The notes beneath the pieces are model-generated. The model had not been told where the DNA came from. It did no database searches and saw nothing but the letters and a program-made list of their open reading frames with translations. The translations under genes were made by a program, and so were the position numbers. Positions 38,101 through 50,639 of a stretch of 64,000 bases of DNA are shown here, in pieces (within the stretch, counting starts at the first letter, position 1; every line of letters begins with the position of its first letter). This DNA comes from Paragonimus skrjabini miyazakii (Eukaryota > Platyhelminthes > Trematoda > Plagiorchiida > Troglotrematidae). The DNA lies in NCBI GenBank assembly GCA_014338405.1, contig JTDE01001378.1, positions 53,383 through 117,382 on the forward strand, given 5' to 3'.

Positions 38101-40294
38101 TGGTTTAAAACCAGTACAAGTGGATTTTTTGAAAGTTGCTTTGTGGCGGACACTAACATATAATCCAATTTTCCGCTCTGTCGCTGTTTTCCGATCCTAC
38201 ATTCCAGTATCCGTTAGTAACTTTCCATGTATGAGACATCGTAGGTGCATTGGGACCTCGCCATGGACATTGTTTTAGACGACAGTACTAAGACATAAGG
38301 AAAATAACGACTCAATAGAATTGAAAACCAATCCGATGAATTCACTCCGATGACATGTTTAACCTTGTACCAGTAAGGCGAACACTGCAATATTGTTTCA
38401 AATGTTTGATGGACAGAAAACCACCTTTCAACACTCCTACACGACTAAATGCGAAATTACAAACAAAACAATCAGAGTTACAATTAAGGGCCTTTCTTTC
38501 ATTGACCACACTCTTCACAATCGGTTTTTTGGATATTCGTATAGGCTCACTGATGTATACTCATCTTCATTTTGTGGCACATCTGCTAATTCTTGTGTGT
38601 GGTTGTCGCGACTGGTTGCCTCGATAACCGACATCATGTTTGATCCATTTCGATGTAACCATAAATTGCACGAGTTCAAGTGACCTCCTTGCTATAGTGT
38701 GTTATCAGGTATTTACATTAGACCACCTATACATTCCCGAGTGTCATCTGTTAGTCAGTTTGTGCCTCGATCACAATTTGTACAAGTTTATTGAGGATAT
38801 TAATATTCATGTTTTAAAAACGATGCAATCTCACCGCATCTGAGTCAGAGTCGTTCAAACTTGTAATGATGTAAATTATCGATTTGTTCGCCCAGGTGTG
38901 CATGGGTTTCAGTGGTAACTGAATTGGCAATCATTCACAATTCATTCATATGCACGAGGTTATTGCTCTATTCTAGTGATACCACAACTCTAGTTTAAAT
39001 GAACCTAAATCATTTTCTCCATTTAATGAAGCGATCGATTGGTCCAGCGAAATCAGTTTAAAGCCTCTATACACTGGCTGTATTCTGTCATGATAGTGTT
39101 TGCATATTGGGCCAAAACTATTGCCCCGATTAAAAACCTAATTTGCAAACTTGAATCAGCTTTGATTAGACAATGGACATAAGTTGTGAAAACGTGTGAT
39201 ATAAACTGGTGTCTTAAGCAACCCATACCTTATTTTGGTGGAATTGAAGGGGATACCTCTCCAGATCATTTACAAGACTTCCAAGGTGGGTTGGAGTCCC
39301 TAGTTCTTTTAGCTTGCGGGCAAAATGGGCCCAGATTTGGTCAAATCTAGGAGACTTAGTGGCTAGAAAGACCGGCCGATTCGGAGCTTCATTCTAAACT
39401 GTTCACTAACCCTCGCACGATAAGGTTTGGCGTTATGATCCAGCATGATCCAATAACTTGTATCATAAGTTTATGATTACAAAATGAGATTCCGAAATAT
39501 TGGAACGTTCTTCTCTCTTTACGCTTCTGCGCAGTATTGCCATTTATGTTCTCCATTTTCCTGCCCACTTTGCAATAGTGAACAACAGAATAAGTGAACT
39601 GTTTAACGGCTGATGGTTACTTGCTGGTTGAACTCGGAATCGTCCATCACGAGGTCTTAGATTGGACCTTGATTTTGTCATCCGAATTGCCGACTTTATA
39701 TGCAATAACATCAATCATATCTTATAAACCAACTCAAGCTCGTCTTACGTCAAGTCTTATATAGACTGGAATCATGCTTTGTATAACTAAATTTTGTTCC
39801 CCTATTTGAACACAACTGGAAATTATATTCAGAAACTGAAATCTGACAAATTTTATGCAGCGTCCGTTTTGGTCTACCCAGTGTTATCATTATCTTCTAA
39901 ACCAGACAACATTCACTGACTACAAATACAAACCGGTTAAACAAGGTGAAACTAAATGTGAAAAAGTCAACTAGCAATGTAACAGAGTGCTGTTTTTGTG
40001 CAAGTTCGAGAACAGTATTTCATCCCGCATGAGATATATTCGGAAGATTGTAACTATACTCCATCGTTGAGGTAATTTGCTTCGAGACGGAAAGAGTATT
40101 ATTTCTATCGAACAGCATTGAAATAGATGTGACTCAATGAGTACGACAACATTAACATGCAAAAACTTTCAAAGTAAACATAAACTTTTTGATGATACAT
40201 GGGTCTGGTCAAAACTGAACTTCCATATCCTGTTGTGCCGCGAATCGTCCTAAAAGTTTAATGATTTTGTGATTCCAAGTTGATGAAACGTCTG
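35151..40294. other. No gene recognised
   Basis: Contains a 61-codon acidic plus-strand frame at 35641-35826 (starting MGIEMSQNGTTEDVNLDD) that looks protein-like but has no known motif or clear splice sites. Also a 78-codon frame at 37161-37397 and overlapping frames at 38355-38683, likewise unrecognised. A G+C-richer patch at 36820-36950 (Arg-rich in one frame) may be an old transposon. Confidence 0.35.
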
Positions 40295-40600
40295 GGGTCA
40301 TCGACTGGAGTTAGCAAGACAGTTATTGTGTCGGGAAGTCTGATCAGTACTTGCAAAAGAGTGTGGCTGAGCGTTTACATGTGATGATTCACTCGTGCCT
40401 AATGTGAGTTCGGCGGTGAATAGAACTGCCTCATGAAAGTGTGGCCGGAATTCTAATGTCGGCCTTGGCAAGGATGTGCACTACTAAAGAATCCTAACAA
40501 GAGCGAGACTCGGGTCTAGTGCTTCCTTTCGAAGGGGGCCGACTGGAAAGTCTATGGTAGTGAGGCAGCTGAGATCAACTATGGGTGGTGTTCAATGTAT
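40295..40600 (+). repeat. SINE-like family T, second long copy
   Basis: Aligns with 34796-35150 over its whole length (tcgactggagttagcaag, then tgagcgtttacatgtgatga, the decayed boxes, then gagcgagactcgggtctagt and the gtgttcaatgt end). The box B region is mutated (ggaattctaatgtc). Confidence 0.72.
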
Positions 40601-41720
40601 AGGTAAGCAATAATGCCATCTACAAGCGGTTTGAACTGAACAAAAGAAAGCAAGCAGCGGACTGGTACACATCACACGTTCCAGCAGTTGTTGTCATAGA
40701 GCCGCATATTTGCAAACATGCCGAGGTACCAACAGGATACCGAGGACTAGACGGAAGCCGAACTAATGCAGTTGGGATCCGGAAGTTAACGGTAGAGTCA
40801 ATGTTTGATCCAAGTCTAAATAAAGGACACTACGAGCAACGTGAGGAAGTAAACAGCATCCGAGAGAACATCGTTCAGCTGGTTTACTTTTCTAAAAAAG
40901 TTCTATAACACTGGTCAGGTGCGATTTTTTTAATATTTCCATTCCTTGAGTGATTGTCCGTTAGTTCTTTTTGCACTTGCATCACTTGTGTGGTAGTTCC
41001 GAGCATCCCAATTCACGCCGATGTGGACTTCAGTAACTCAGATGTGCAAACGAATATTGTGAAGTGATCCGTCGCACTGTCATTTTAACAAGCTGGGTTT
41101 GGATGGTGTGAACAAGTGACTTTTGTGCACAAATCGACAGTTGTATCTACTGAATCGATACATAACCAGAAATTTGGTGTTTGGGTGATCTAACAATACA
41201 ATAACAAAATAACTCAGATAGATACTATCATCCATCTCCTGGATGGGCGTCGCAATTGATGACTTCGGGTTTCTCGATAGGCCACACCTTTGAAAATCGT
41301 TCGCATAGTAAACTGAATGAACTCTCATGGTTGACGTCAAAAAGCGCAGTTCGCCTCCAGGACTCATGCACTTCTTGACAAGTTAAATAATTGGCTTCAT
41401 CTGCGTGGTAGTTTACAATGTTGTGTATGTTAAGAAGTCCATCTTCTTCGTCCAAAACCACCTCGTTCTTCGTGAAAACAATTTTATCTAATCAGAATGA
41501 GCGGAACTATCCAGAACAATCGGCCGGTAACCTTGGCTATTTTATTACCTGCTCAACCTTCATTCCGTTATGCTCATTGATGGACTGGTGACTTTAACTA
41601 TTATCTTCAGTAACTGTCCCTCGATTTTCTGATTCGAGAATGTTCGTAGGCCGCTATGCACCATAAAAATACCTTGTAATTTCCTTCTTGTCGCACACGT
41701 TTTCGGAGTCGAACAAAGCT
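40601..41720. other. No gene recognised
   Basis: Ordinary sequence. Two overlapping minus-strand frames at 41080-41461 (95 and 77 codons) have no recognisable motif. Confidence 0.38.
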
Positions 41721-41724
41721 GCTT

Positions 41725-42480
41725 TTGTACCTGTTTTTTGTTTTGTTTTGGGAGCAATTACGGGGGCGGTCGCGTTATTTCGGGACCGACATGGTCCATG
41801 TTAGTCATCACAAGGAGGAGAATCCGATTTTTGTCAAACACATTTCTATATCGAGGGCGAACCGGCGTATTCTTTCGAGGGTTTACAACGGTATATACCG
41901 TAGGTTTTTCTCGGTCGAGAAGAGATCTAAATTTCCCCAGTCATCATTTGGCAAGAAATGTGGTTGTTGCGACCTGTTCGCTTCCGAACTAGATGGCCAT
42001 CTACATAAATTCTTTGGGTCATAACAAGCAATACGTTGACCAGACCAGGTTTACATTCAACGGGTAGAAAGCTACGGAACTGGATATATTCGAAAATTAT
42101 CAAACGAAATAGGGTGTTATAAAGTTCATAGGCTTATGTGAAGAATATTTCCGTCTGTGTTACATTTTGCACTCATAAGGAAGTAATCTGCTTACGTACA
42201 GAAAGCAATCGTTTTGAGTGTGAAGGAGCTGCCTTTGAACAAACTGACAGCGTCACTTTGGGCGGACAGTTTTAAAATGATTGAAAGTGAAAAAATAGAC
42301 GGAATGTCCTTGACTACTTTCCAGAACCGTTATGCCGATGATAGTCTCATTCTGTTGAGCATGATAGTCTTCTCATTTTCAACCTTGTTACTTTGGCGCA
42401 TTCTAATGTATTTATAACCTCAACTCGTCCGGAGTGTAATTACGTAAACAGAACTCAAAACTGATGATATTTTCCAAGGC
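41725..42480 (+). pseudogene. Reverse-transcriptase fragment, Penelope-like or related
   Basis: Seen: QTRFTFNG at about 42040-42060, which is the segment before the catalytic core in Penelope-like and related RTs. Then, after about 130 unrelated bases, LTASLWADSFKMIESEKIDG and RYADDSLILL at 42240-42360, with the Y-A-D-D catalytic box. The open frames at 41725-42024 in two phases may be its upstream region, but I recognise nothing in them. Broken by stops and frame changes. The family is uncertain. Confidence 0.5.
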
Positions 42481-44174
42481 AATGCCAGTAGACATTCACC
42501 AAAGCAAAAGAAGTAGGTAAGAGATTTTTTGAAACAATGAATCTCAGTAGCCATTATTAAAGTGGCGGACAGCTGTTTCAAACTTATGGGGTCTCACGAG
42601 CATCACGCATGCCGCGGGTTCGAATCCATGACCTTTGACTAAGTGTCGGATTACTGAGCCATCACAAAAATACAGTCCAAACGGCTATCCACTGATCAGT
42701 GGGAACATGGCTATCGGGGTTACAGAGAAACATGTCACTTACTTCCCTTAGCTTTTACCCCACCTAGTATTTTACAGATAAATATGTTACAGTACAAAGC
42801 AGTGTCCATTTTTGTACATGATTAACATCAACACACATCATAAAAGTCAGTGGTACTGTGACGCCCGTCTATTTTTAATGGGTCAATGGAGAATGTCGCA
42901 AAACACAGCGACAAACTCATCGTGTAATGAGGACATCGCAACATTATTGAGTAACAGGTAATTTGAATGTGTGCACTGAGAATGATTTCTGTGGTTTGCA
43001 TGTGATAGCGGCAAAACCGTCACTGGTTTTGCGCACTGAAACCCATAGACTGATATGGGAAACTGGAATGACTGTCCAATGGAGTAAATATCAGTTGTAT
43101 ATTGACGAAGACAACCGCTGCTTGTGGGTGTTTTGGCCGTGTACAGTCGGTCCGTTTCCGAAATAAACCAATACTTGATGTCGGCAGCCTTGCTGAACAT
43201 CATACGAGGACCATCACATGAACATACCTTGTTCACCGTCCAAACATCTACATACGACGTACGAGCAAGAAAAAGTTCACGTTTTATTAATCATAAACAC
43301 ATGCAATGTTATGGAAGTCAGCCTGGGAGTTAGGACTCATGCACATCTGAGTAGTAATTTTTGAACTTTAGTAACACATCTAAATGTTGGTGCCGTGATG
43401 ACGTAACACCGACACGACCCTTGAAAGAAACAGGTATATTTTGCAAGGTGATACCCGGCAGACGATCTCACATTATTTTTTTTTTACACCGGTTGATACG
43501 AGCAGTGTGTCTACTCAGAATGATAATAAAACTGGCTATTCTTCCTAACGCATTGTATAGATTTCCACTACCTGCTGGCAGGCCGCATATACAGGAGAAC
43601 ATGAGATATCGATACGTCTCAAATATGTATCCCCTTCACCAGGAAAACTATACTGGACTACCTGGTCTGTAGTCCTGACCTAACTCCGGCTGAGACTCTC
43701 TGGGAGCATATCCCATCGATATGTACACAATAGCGTTAGCTCAGCGGTTTCAGGGCAGCATTGATAGATAGCATAAGACGAGACACAAACAATCAGAGTC
43801 CAACCCATATTTATTCGCCTTTGAGAAACAAGTCAAAAAGATGCATCCCGATTCATAATTGGAAAAGGTGAAGTGAGCCCTAGCGGGCTACACGTCAAAG
43901 TGGCTTTATAATTTATTCAGTTGTTTTATACATTTTTTATTAGCTTATTAAAAGCACGCGGAGCTGAAATAATTTTCACTATTCTGAAGATCAGGTACTC
44001 ACGGAAAATGAGCACTGCGACTTAATGTGGTAAATTTACATGTAAAACATTAGTTGACATTCCAGTTTTACCACCCACTGCATGCTTGGATCTGATGACA
44101 TTTTGACTAACACAGTAGTTCGATCAGATATATATTTGTAACTGGTAACCGATTAGTATGAAATAGATATCAGT
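42481..44174. other. No gene recognised
   Basis: A tRNA-like box B (gggttcgaatcc) lies at about 42617-42628 with no convincing box A at the right distance. A run of 12 T lies at about 43471. Open frames of 67-117 codons show no motif. Confidence 0.38.
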
Positions 44175-44510
44175 AATGATCAATCGCAGCTGCCTCACTC
44201 TCATAGACTTTTCAGTCAGCCTCTTTCAATAACAAGCAGTGTGCTCGAATTTTGCTCTTATTAGAGCCCATCAGTATTACACATTCCTGCCACGGTCAGG
44301 ACCAGAACTTCATCCATGCTTTCATAATGTAACCGTGTTCACCAATGTGCCACTGAAGGTACTATAGGTACGAGTGAATTATCATACAAGGACGCCCACC
44401 CAAATTCGTCTGTGAGTACGGTTCACATTTTCTGATCGCTTTGACAAGAGACACCGTGATTACCTAGATGCGACAGCTGCAATTAATTGTGAATAATGGT
44501 GAGTTTATAA
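44175..44510. repeat. SINE-like family T, reverse copy facing a forward fragment
   Basis: The minus-strand copy covers about 44175-44445, including the 5' part (read in reverse as tatgataattcactcgtacc), the tRNA-like middle and the body. A forward fragment of the body end (gcgacagctgcaattaattg) follows at about 44470-44500. It is a third case of two copies in opposite orientation within a few hundred bases. Confidence 0.65.
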
Positions 44511-45975
44511 ATTTGCAGGTGTAACAAGCGATTTCCAAGGTTACCACACTGTTATGATTATGAACCATCTACAGAAAGTTGAATGATTTCGTCGTATCAA
44601 ATTAAGGTAGGAAGCAGATCGATTACTGGTCTACATCAAGCAATATATTAAATACTGGTAACTGAGTAGTTGATACGTGAAACCATAGTGGATGATGCTC
44701 AGACGTGCTTGGTCACTCGTCCTCGGTTGTTTATATCGGCTGTGGCAGTTTGTTTCGGCTTGTCCATTATGACTGCGTTTGACAAAGTTTTAACACACGA
44801 CACAATATGAATAAGCATCGATACTTGACCCCTGAGTGGACTTCAGATTTGCACACCAAAAAAACTTTTCACTGCGACCTACAATATGAGATTCTCAGGC
44901 AATTACACCGTGTCAAGTCTTGACCTTGTTAAAGTGTGCTCTAAAAACAGTAGGTTTACATACTGCTGGAGTCAGCTGAATTCACTAGTATATCAGGATA
45001 TAGTAGACTAGGCCAAATAACATTAATAGCTTGAATCGAAGTATGGCCTATCGCAACTGAGAATGAACTGTTGGGTGAGATCCCCAACTAAACAGCACAA
45101 ATCTGTTCAGAATTCGTATCTACGTTTGAATTCATTGAAAATGTGCAAGACAGATGAAGTGAAGAAGATTGATAAACGCCACAATCTGCATTTTAGTGGC
45201 GAGAACAGTCATGAAAATGAACAAAGTATCCAAAATAAAACGACTGAAAAGTCAGTTAAAAAAGAACTAGTTGAAATGGAGAAGAAAACCCGAGTGAGTA
45301 GTAGGCAACAAGCAAATAGCTGATTAGGAATAACAGAGAAAAGCTGAAGGTGGCTCTAAACTACCGGACAATTTCCCACAGCCAAGCTGTGGTTAAGTGT
45401 CCTGAATATTTCAATCAAAACTGAGCTTGAACTTATCAGTCGATAGTTAGATCGGACACGGTTAGGTGTCGAATGAGTATTGCTTGCAGGTCGGACAGCT
45501 ACAGTGATCTACTCCAAAAGTGATGGTTTGTAATGCGTATAAACATGCTCCACAAAAGGTAGTCGGGTTTGTGAAGGATCCTGCATGCAAACATAAGGTA
45601 ACTTCTGATAAGCTGTTAAGAGAGGAAGTTGATTCTGTTTAAGCAGCCAGTCCTATAACGATAACGGATTAGACATACCACGAGATTTTGTCGCCTATTG
45701 TTGCCCCCCCCCCAGTAAGGTAGATATTTGTCATACGTGGACAAAACCTTGAAGTGAACTTAAGATGTAAACACATATGTGGGTTGAATAATATGAAAAA
45801 TATCCTACGGTGAATTTGTAGAAAATATTCAAATAACACTGTTTGCCTGATTTGAGTTTACACGCGATCTCAGTAAGAGTGAAACAGAAACTAACAGGCA
45901 GAAAAAAGACATTTCATGTCAAATTGAACACCACCCACACTCGACCGCAGCCATTATATTCACGCAAACCTTTCC
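44511..45975. other. No gene recognised
   Basis: An 86-codon Lys/Asn-rich plus-strand frame (45063-45323) has no motif. A C10 run lies at about 45704-45713. Confidence 0.38.
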
Positions 45976-46180
45976 CTCTGCCCACTTCGTAAGGAAGCAC
46001 TAGATTCAGGTTTCGCTCTTGTTGAAGCTCATCAGTAGTACATATCCTTGTGCGAGTTTCCCACCCCGACCCTCATGTTTGTGGGACTAGTGTGTTAGCC
46101 ATAACGTCAGTAATCTTCCAATAGGCGTGAACTATCAATCAATCCCAAACGATCAACCACAACCTTATGTGAATAGTGTT
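45976..46180 (-). repeat. SINE-like family T, partial copy
   Basis: On the minus strand: gatgagcttcaacaagagcgaaacc, with the preceding tRNA-like part strongly diverged. The 3' body ends at about 45976. Confidence 0.6.
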
Positions 46181-46292
46181 CAGTTTGCCGATCATTTCGA
46201 AAGCATAAAAAATTGAGATGTTCAGTTCACTCTAATCGATAACCCGCGATCAAGAACTTCCCAGTTAGGGTGAATTCACGAGCTTCACACAA

Positions 46293-46514
46293 CTAATTGA
46301 GGAATGTTTCTACTATGCTTGTGAAAGAAGCGCTTGTCGATTCTACACCGCTGTCACAAACGCCGATAACAGTGCCAAGCTGGAACAGACAAGCAAGGAA
46401 ATCGCAGAGAAACCACAGGATTGTAACAAGATGTTGTCCCGGAAGGGCAATCTCACTAATCAGCTGACCAAACATGAGAACCATTTCCTCGGGCTGGCAT
46501 TCATTGCTTCGCAT
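46293..46514 (-). other. Open frame with weak RhoGAP-like pattern
   Basis: Seen: a 73-codon minus-strand frame, locally richer in G+C. It holds PEEMVLMFGQLISEIALP followed by GQHLVTILWFLCDFLACL. This fits the RhoGAP helix pattern L-P-x-x-x-x-x-T-L-x-x-L-x-x-x-L, in which the LP pair precedes a long amphipathic helix. A pyrimidine-rich acceptor (cactctattcag) lies just upstream at about 46540, but the reading frame meets a stop right after it, so another acceptor would be needed. The next RhoGAP block (N-K-M...FGP) is absent. Could be chance; called only as a candidate exon. Confidence 0.2.
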
Positions 46515-47739
46515 GCGTTGTGTTGCTCACCTGAATAGAGTGACGATCAATCTGAATCGAAGCCTTCTGCAAAAGGATGAGAGGTAAATAGGCGTGTGAA
46601 ACATGTATGCAAAAATATACTGATCATTGTTGGAGTCTGGAAAAACTACATTCATCAAGAGGCAACTCGCATGACACTAAGAGATATAGCTATTCACTGT
46701 AACATCAAAATACAGCAGACAATTTTAAGACCGCTTGTATTGTCACAGTACTAATGCTAGTTGGAGGGTTCGGATCCTGAACAGATAGACAGAAACATAG
46801 AACACGCTACTTCCCACCGGTATGTTTTTTTTCATAATGTGGGCATTACTGATGAGCAGTCGAGGATTTAGTTGTGAAGGCTGCAACCAATCGAGAGCGA
46901 TGGTGAACATGCAAGCATTATCAGACCAACTGCAATGAGAGCATGTAGAAATGAATGTGAAAATATTATAAAGCCACTTTAAAGGCTAGTGTACTCTACG
47001 TTTTTCATACTGTTTGGTCGATGTATTACATCTTCACTGGATCTTATCTGCTGGGATTTTCGAACCCTATCATCCAACTCGTTCCATTTTTGTGACGAGG
47101 TGAGTTGATTCTTCATCTTTTTGGACATTTCACCCATTTTTATGGTTTACTTGTGATTATTTTCTCCGAGAAGTCGAAGTCTTGAACGTTTGTACGATAG
47201 TTAGAACCACAAGTTGAGCAGATAGACTACTGGAGTATTATCCTTTGACACCACAAAGTTCTCATTGTTCTTGCACCCTTCTTAAAGATGAGAATGACTG
47301 CTGATAAGTATCACCCACGGAGTACCCCATCAGTCTCAGTATGGCTGGTTCAGACAACGACTACGCCTCGGTGTTTTCGCAAACAGTCACGAAGTCCATT
47401 CCTGGGGCTTTCAGTCACAGGCGACAAATGAGGCCAACTGGAACTCGTAAACCACAGGCGAAAGGTGATCCAAAACCACAAGTGTGGTATCCCATAAAGG
47501 CTAATCCTGTGCATGGACAACTCCGCTTGCCACAAACTTGTCAGATGGCTTGTAAAAATTCTCCATTTCATCCGTCAGATGTGTACACCTATTGTGTAAG
47601 ATTCTTTCGAAATGCCACAAACATGAGAGAACGTATCAGTGAGTTCTGTAAGGTTTATTCTTCAAGTTGAGAATCAATCACATTCGATCAGAGCTTTCGT
47701 AGAAATCTCCGATCTCATTAAATCTGCTAGGCGATATTT
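46515..47739. other. No gene recognised
   Basis: Contains a 109-codon plus-strand frame from a true ATG at 47341 (starting MAGSDNDYASVFSQTVTKSI) that is unrecognised. It also contains a fragment near 46850-46920 that resembles the family T tail. Confidence 0.38.
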
Positions 47740-47912
47740 TGGATTACTGAGTAATCGGCGACTTGGTTAGCTTCAAGTTAAATATCACTTACATTTGATC
47801 GCAGCCTTTGTATTCTCACAGAGTTTCCAGTCGGTCCTCATGGAAAAGGAGCAATAAACTCGAGTTTTCCCTATAGCGGAGTCCATCAGTAGTGCATATC
47901 CTAGCCATGGCT
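47740..47912 (-). repeat. Family T body as the 3' end of an RTE-like LINE
   Basis: Read on the minus strand: aggatatgcactactgatgg ... aaactcgagttta ... gaccgactggaaa ... ctgcgatcaaatgtaagtga, then a tail (ttggttagc... reversed). It follows directly on the LINE coding end at about 47920 without a tRNA-like part in between. Confidence 0.68.
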
Positions 47913-47919
47913 AGGATTA

Positions 47920-48215
47920 GAATAATGACAACATTTACGTCACTGAGCCTGATTAGCAGACATCTAACGTCTTCAGTCGCAGACTGTGTGAGTCGCAAGG
48001 TCCTCAGCCTGGGAGGCGAACCCGACCTACCAACCTTATGGTAAACGACTTCATTTCTCTACGCTGTGTTTTTATCTGCCCACTTCGTACCTTACGCCAG
48101 TTAGCCGCAGTGTCAGTAAACAGTGCTCGGTGTGGCAGACGACTAGTTGACATCTTTGGTAAATGGCTTAGCCCCATGAATAATAAACTGGCGGATCGTA
48201 TCGGCAAGTAGGTTG
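47920..48215 (-). pseudogene. RTE-like LINE, C-terminal coding fragment
   Basis: Seen: a minus-strand frame with KMSTSRLPHRALFTDTAANW, then RKVRSGQ, RREMKSF and VRLPGWGP, then TLDVC and a stop. Known: this is the C-terminal end of fluke RTE-like reverse transcriptases (homologues read MSTDRLPRRALF...WRKxRGGQ...LPGWGPRDP). It is nearly the same as the fragment at 50.98-51.17 kb on the other strand. A 5'-truncated insertion, the usual result of target-primed insertion. Confidence 0.82.
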
Positions 48216-50635
48216 CCTAAAGTTGAAGTACCACCTCGGTTCTCGGGAGGGATGAAAAACATGAAGTAAGATGAACCCATCCATCAAAACGAAAGTGGAA
48301 CACTATGTTGTTCCAGACGTGGGTATAATTCGTCAAAAAGCGTAAATCTGACTGACACAAACGTAATCAGTCACGTGACATGACAGAGACCGGGAAAGTG
48401 AGGAAGCAAACAAAAAGCAGGACCAGAGGACAATAGACTGTAAATGCAAAATTAAGAGATAACATGCACAAGCGTGTGGACGCTATACCAGAGGATCACT
48501 CCATGAGTAAAACCCGGTGAGAAAATATGCACGTCAGAAGGTAAAGGATAAGTCAAAATAAAAGCGAAAGAAAACGGTCGTTAAATCACACGGCACCTAA
48601 ATATCACGGCAGAAAATTATAGGAACATTGACAAACATGCGTACAAAAAAATCACAAATATTGGTGGAAATTCACAAACCAAGTCAAAAACAATGAAGTG
48701 AAAAAAACAACAGAAGACTGTACAAGGCAGATAACAAACAGGATCACCGTGAAAAACACAGATGGACAGCAGAAAGAAACGTTTAAGGTAGCGACAGAAA
48801 AGAGAAAGGAAGCAAATCATGAAGCAACGAATGAAACGATGTTTGTGGGGGAGCAAGAAACGGAGCTAACATCGACGGGCTACCACATAGGACAATGGAC
48901 ATGAAAATGGATTGGATTTCAAGGGAAAACAAACAAGGCCGTATCTAATGATAGAAAATTGCGCCAGCACCAGAAAGCCGAAAACCCAAAACCATGATAT
49001 AAAAAGTAATGATAAACAAGTATATAGAACTGTACAGAAAGGGACGAAGACCGTCAATTGGTTTAGCTTACAGCAAACGACCATATTCACGTAATTCAGG
49101 AAGGAGTTAACATTTTAAGAGGAATTCGTGACACTCAACAGCGGTGTGGGTAGTGAGACAGTGGCGTGGACTGAAGTTCGATTGTGCACACTTTTGAATT
49201 CAATAGGTGTGTTATCTAGTTGATTAGAGTCCAAATTGAACAAGGGACCAGGGTCAAGAGAAGCTGAATGTTCGCGACGCGCACAAACAGCGACGGAGCT
49301 GCGCTGCCAAGTGACACCGAATAGGTAGGCCCAAAGTGACTTTTGAGGTGCAACACGCTCTTCCATTTCATCCGCCGAACCGAGTAAACGAGAACGTGAT
49401 GCTGAAACAATTGGAAAACGTTCGTAACAAGAGTATGGAGCGAAATGGATCGTAACACAGATGCAAGTAACACGTTGTAGAAACGGAATCTAGGCATGAT
49501 GAGATCTGACGGAGTATATGTGGAATAAATGCCGTTAGATCGACCAAGGGAAAGGAATTGTAAAAATATACTGAAATTTAAACTCGTGGAGGAGGGATTC
49601 GACACAACGTTAGCCAAGAAACCTTTTACACTGCATGATAAACCGCAGGCATTGATGCTGCTTACTCCTTGCATTACAAACAATCATTTTGATTACAATA
49701 TTTATTCAACAAATAAAGCCCGCAACAAGACAATGTTTTGTAATATTTTGATATAATACAACACAGAGTGCCGAAAGCTTTGTACCTAACTAGCTGAAAT
49801 CAACACGCCTTTGAACAATAAGAAGCTAGCTAACATTCATCGATTCTCAATAATCTGAAGATAATCGTGAAATAATTGCGACAAAACAAAAGGCTCCCTC
49901 AGTATGTGTTTTATTGGAAGATGAGAACAACCAAATTTTTTGTTCTCTCTGTAAAAATTGAATGTATCGCTCAGGTACGTTTCTCAAAAACATTATGGCG
50001 AAGTGAAATTAGGTTATCCTGTTCTTCTCTTAAAGCATCCCTCAACCCCATCATGGGGCCGCCAGTCTTAGAGTAATTGTATACTGACAGGCAACTCCAG
50101 AGCTGAGCAGAGTAGATAGAATCTGCTCGAACATTCATAGGATAAGCTTTGGTGAATTTTCACCTAGTTAAACGTTTATCCGTTCAATTTCCTGATCAAC
50201 TCAATTTCCTTTTTTGCATCAGTCCTTCAGGATTCTAAATTCAGAAACTTTGCAGGCCAAATCTAACCTCATATACATTCAGACATTTTATTTATTGAGA
50301 CAGGCGTTTCGGTCAGTAATAGAGTTTTTAGTCATTTTATGCTTATTTGACTTGAGAGCAACAAGCAGGAACAGACGCATTGTATTCAGCCTAAAGAAAA
50401 ACTGTCCGTTAGCTTCAAAATGAACTATTTAGATTCTATTGACATGCGATGTGCCTCCGTAGTCTCAGCACATTTTTCTGGGATTTACACATGCTCATCG
50501 AGCCAACATGCACCCGAAAGTCTCGACCTTAGTGAGGATCGTCTTGTTTGTATCCTGATCCTGGCTCTGACTTCTTTCACAGAAGAACGATTAGGGTTGA
50601 CCGCATTATGTACACAAAAAACTAAATCGACAGTG
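48216..50635. other. No gene recognised; A-rich plus strand
   Basis: The plus strand is very A-rich at 48280-49090. Minus-strand frames at 49115-49366 and 49216-49683 (83 and 155 codons, overlapping in different phases) have no motif, and frames of this length are near the chance limit. No repeat was recognised. Confidence 0.38.
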
Positions 50636-50639
50636 ACGG

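Noticed and set aside
42610..42640. tRNA-like box B (gggttcgaatcc)
   Set aside because: No matching box A or acceptor pairing was found at the right distance.
49216..49683. 155-codon minus-strand open frame with hydrophobic stretches
   Set aside because: No motif or splice context, and it overlaps another frame of equal quality.
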